A stretch of 5,673 bases of DNA from JAVBPR01 sp031549485. GTDB lineage: Bacteria; Bacillota; Clostridia; Oscillospirales; Feifaniaceae. The translations under genes were made by a program, and so were the position numbers. The notes beneath the pieces were generated by a model that was not told the origin of the DNA, did not search any database, and saw only the letters and a list, made by a program, of their open reading frames with translations. Where the stretch lies: NCBI GenBank assembly GCA_031549485.1, contig JAVBPR010000014.1, positions 1-5,673 of the forward strand, in the 5' to 3' direction. Numbering within the stretch: position 1 is the first letter of the stretch; each line of letters begins with the position of its first letter. Of the stretch, positions 5,522 through 5,673 are shown one piece after another.

Positions 5522-5556
5522 AAAAAAAGAACGCTTTAAAAAAGCGTTCTTTTTTT
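5522..5556. terminator. Intrinsic terminator after the triple-repeat lipoprotein gene
   Basis: AGAACGCTTT (5528-5537) pairs exactly with AAAGCGTTCT (5541-5550) over an AAA loop. An A-run (5522-5528) precedes the stem and a T-run (5550-5556) follows it, giving extra A-T pairs. The A-run makes it symmetrical, so it could stop transcription from either side, although no gene on the minus strand is seen here. Confidence 0.93.
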
Positions 5557-5588
5557 ATGCTGTAATATACCGCAAGCCGGGTATAATA

Positions 5589-5597
5589 TGTTATAAT
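5589..5597 (+). promoter_or_regulatory. Extended -10 promoter before pyruvate kinase
   Basis: TGTTATAAT (5589-5597) is a TGn motif joined to a perfect TATAAT. The hexamer 17 bp upstream (ACCGCA, 5569-5574) is a poor -35, which extended -10 promoters tolerate. A second TATAAT at 5582-5587 lies just upstream. The expected start is near 5604, leaving about 34 nt of leader before the ATG at 5638. Confidence 0.65.
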
Positions 5598-5637
5598 AAA
5601 GTATTAATTATAAATTCTGTTTTTAAGAGGATATTAT

Positions 5638-5673
5638 ATGAGACACACAAAAATAGTTTGCACGCTCGGGCCT
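5638..5673 (+). CDS. pyk: Pyruvate kinase, N-terminal fragment cut by the window edge
   Basis: Only 12 codons are present, reading MRHTKIVCTLGP. This matches the highly conserved start of bacterial pyruvate kinase (typically MRKTKIVCTIGPAS), the first strand of its TIM barrel. The enzyme makes pyruvate and ATP from phosphoenolpyruvate and ADP in the last step of glycolysis. AAGAGGA at 5625-5631 is a good ribosome binding site. In many Firmicutes pyk follows pfkA in an operon. Here it follows a terminated lipoprotein gene and has its own promoter, so it is likely transcribed separately. The call rests on a short match to a distinctive motif. Confidence 0.9.
   Translation, partial: MRHTKIVCTLGP

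Overview
The window looks like chromosome of a low-to-moderate GC Gram-positive bacterium, most likely one of the Clostridia. The grounds are strong AAGGAG-type ribosome binding sites, consensus sigma-A promoters, lipoprotein signal peptides, two exported proteins with S-layer homology (SLH) repeats, and hairpin-plus-T-run terminators after most units. The species cannot be named from this sequence.

Positions 1-378 are the tail of an rRNA operon: 5S rRNA, tRNA-Asn(GTT), a 13-bp perfect hairpin, a CAT-anticodon tRNA (more like tRNA-Ile2 than elongator Met) and an intrinsic terminator. Positions 459-2168 hold a two-gene, very AT-rich operon. Its first gene is an unrecognised lipoprotein. Its second is a lipoprotein-signal protein carrying SLH-like repeats followed by a complete-looking CYTH (triphosphate tunnel) domain. 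An exported CYTH enzyme is the most unusual thing here, because this family normally acts in the cytoplasm on triphosphates.

Positions 2245-3533 form a single-gene unit: a good promoter, an SLH-anchored glucosaminidase (peptidoglycan hydrolase) and a terminator. Positions 3579-4233 hold a perfect TTGACA-17-TATAAT promoter, a six-helix membrane protein of unknown function, and a terminator whose T-run runs straight into the ribosome binding site of the next gene, an MmcQ/YjbR-family protein (4247-4606). Positions 4692-5556 encode a lipoprotein made of three diverged copies of a roughly 67-residue beta-rich repeat, followed by a terminator. The last 36 bases are the first 12 codons of pyruvate kinase, behind an extended -10 promoter.

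Four of the six complete proteins are predicted to be exported or surface-attached and one is an integral membrane protein, so the region is mostly cell-envelope genes between rRNA/tRNA genes and a glycolytic gene. Apart from the 459-2168 pair, each gene seems to be its own transcription unit, so the grouping need not mean one shared pathway.
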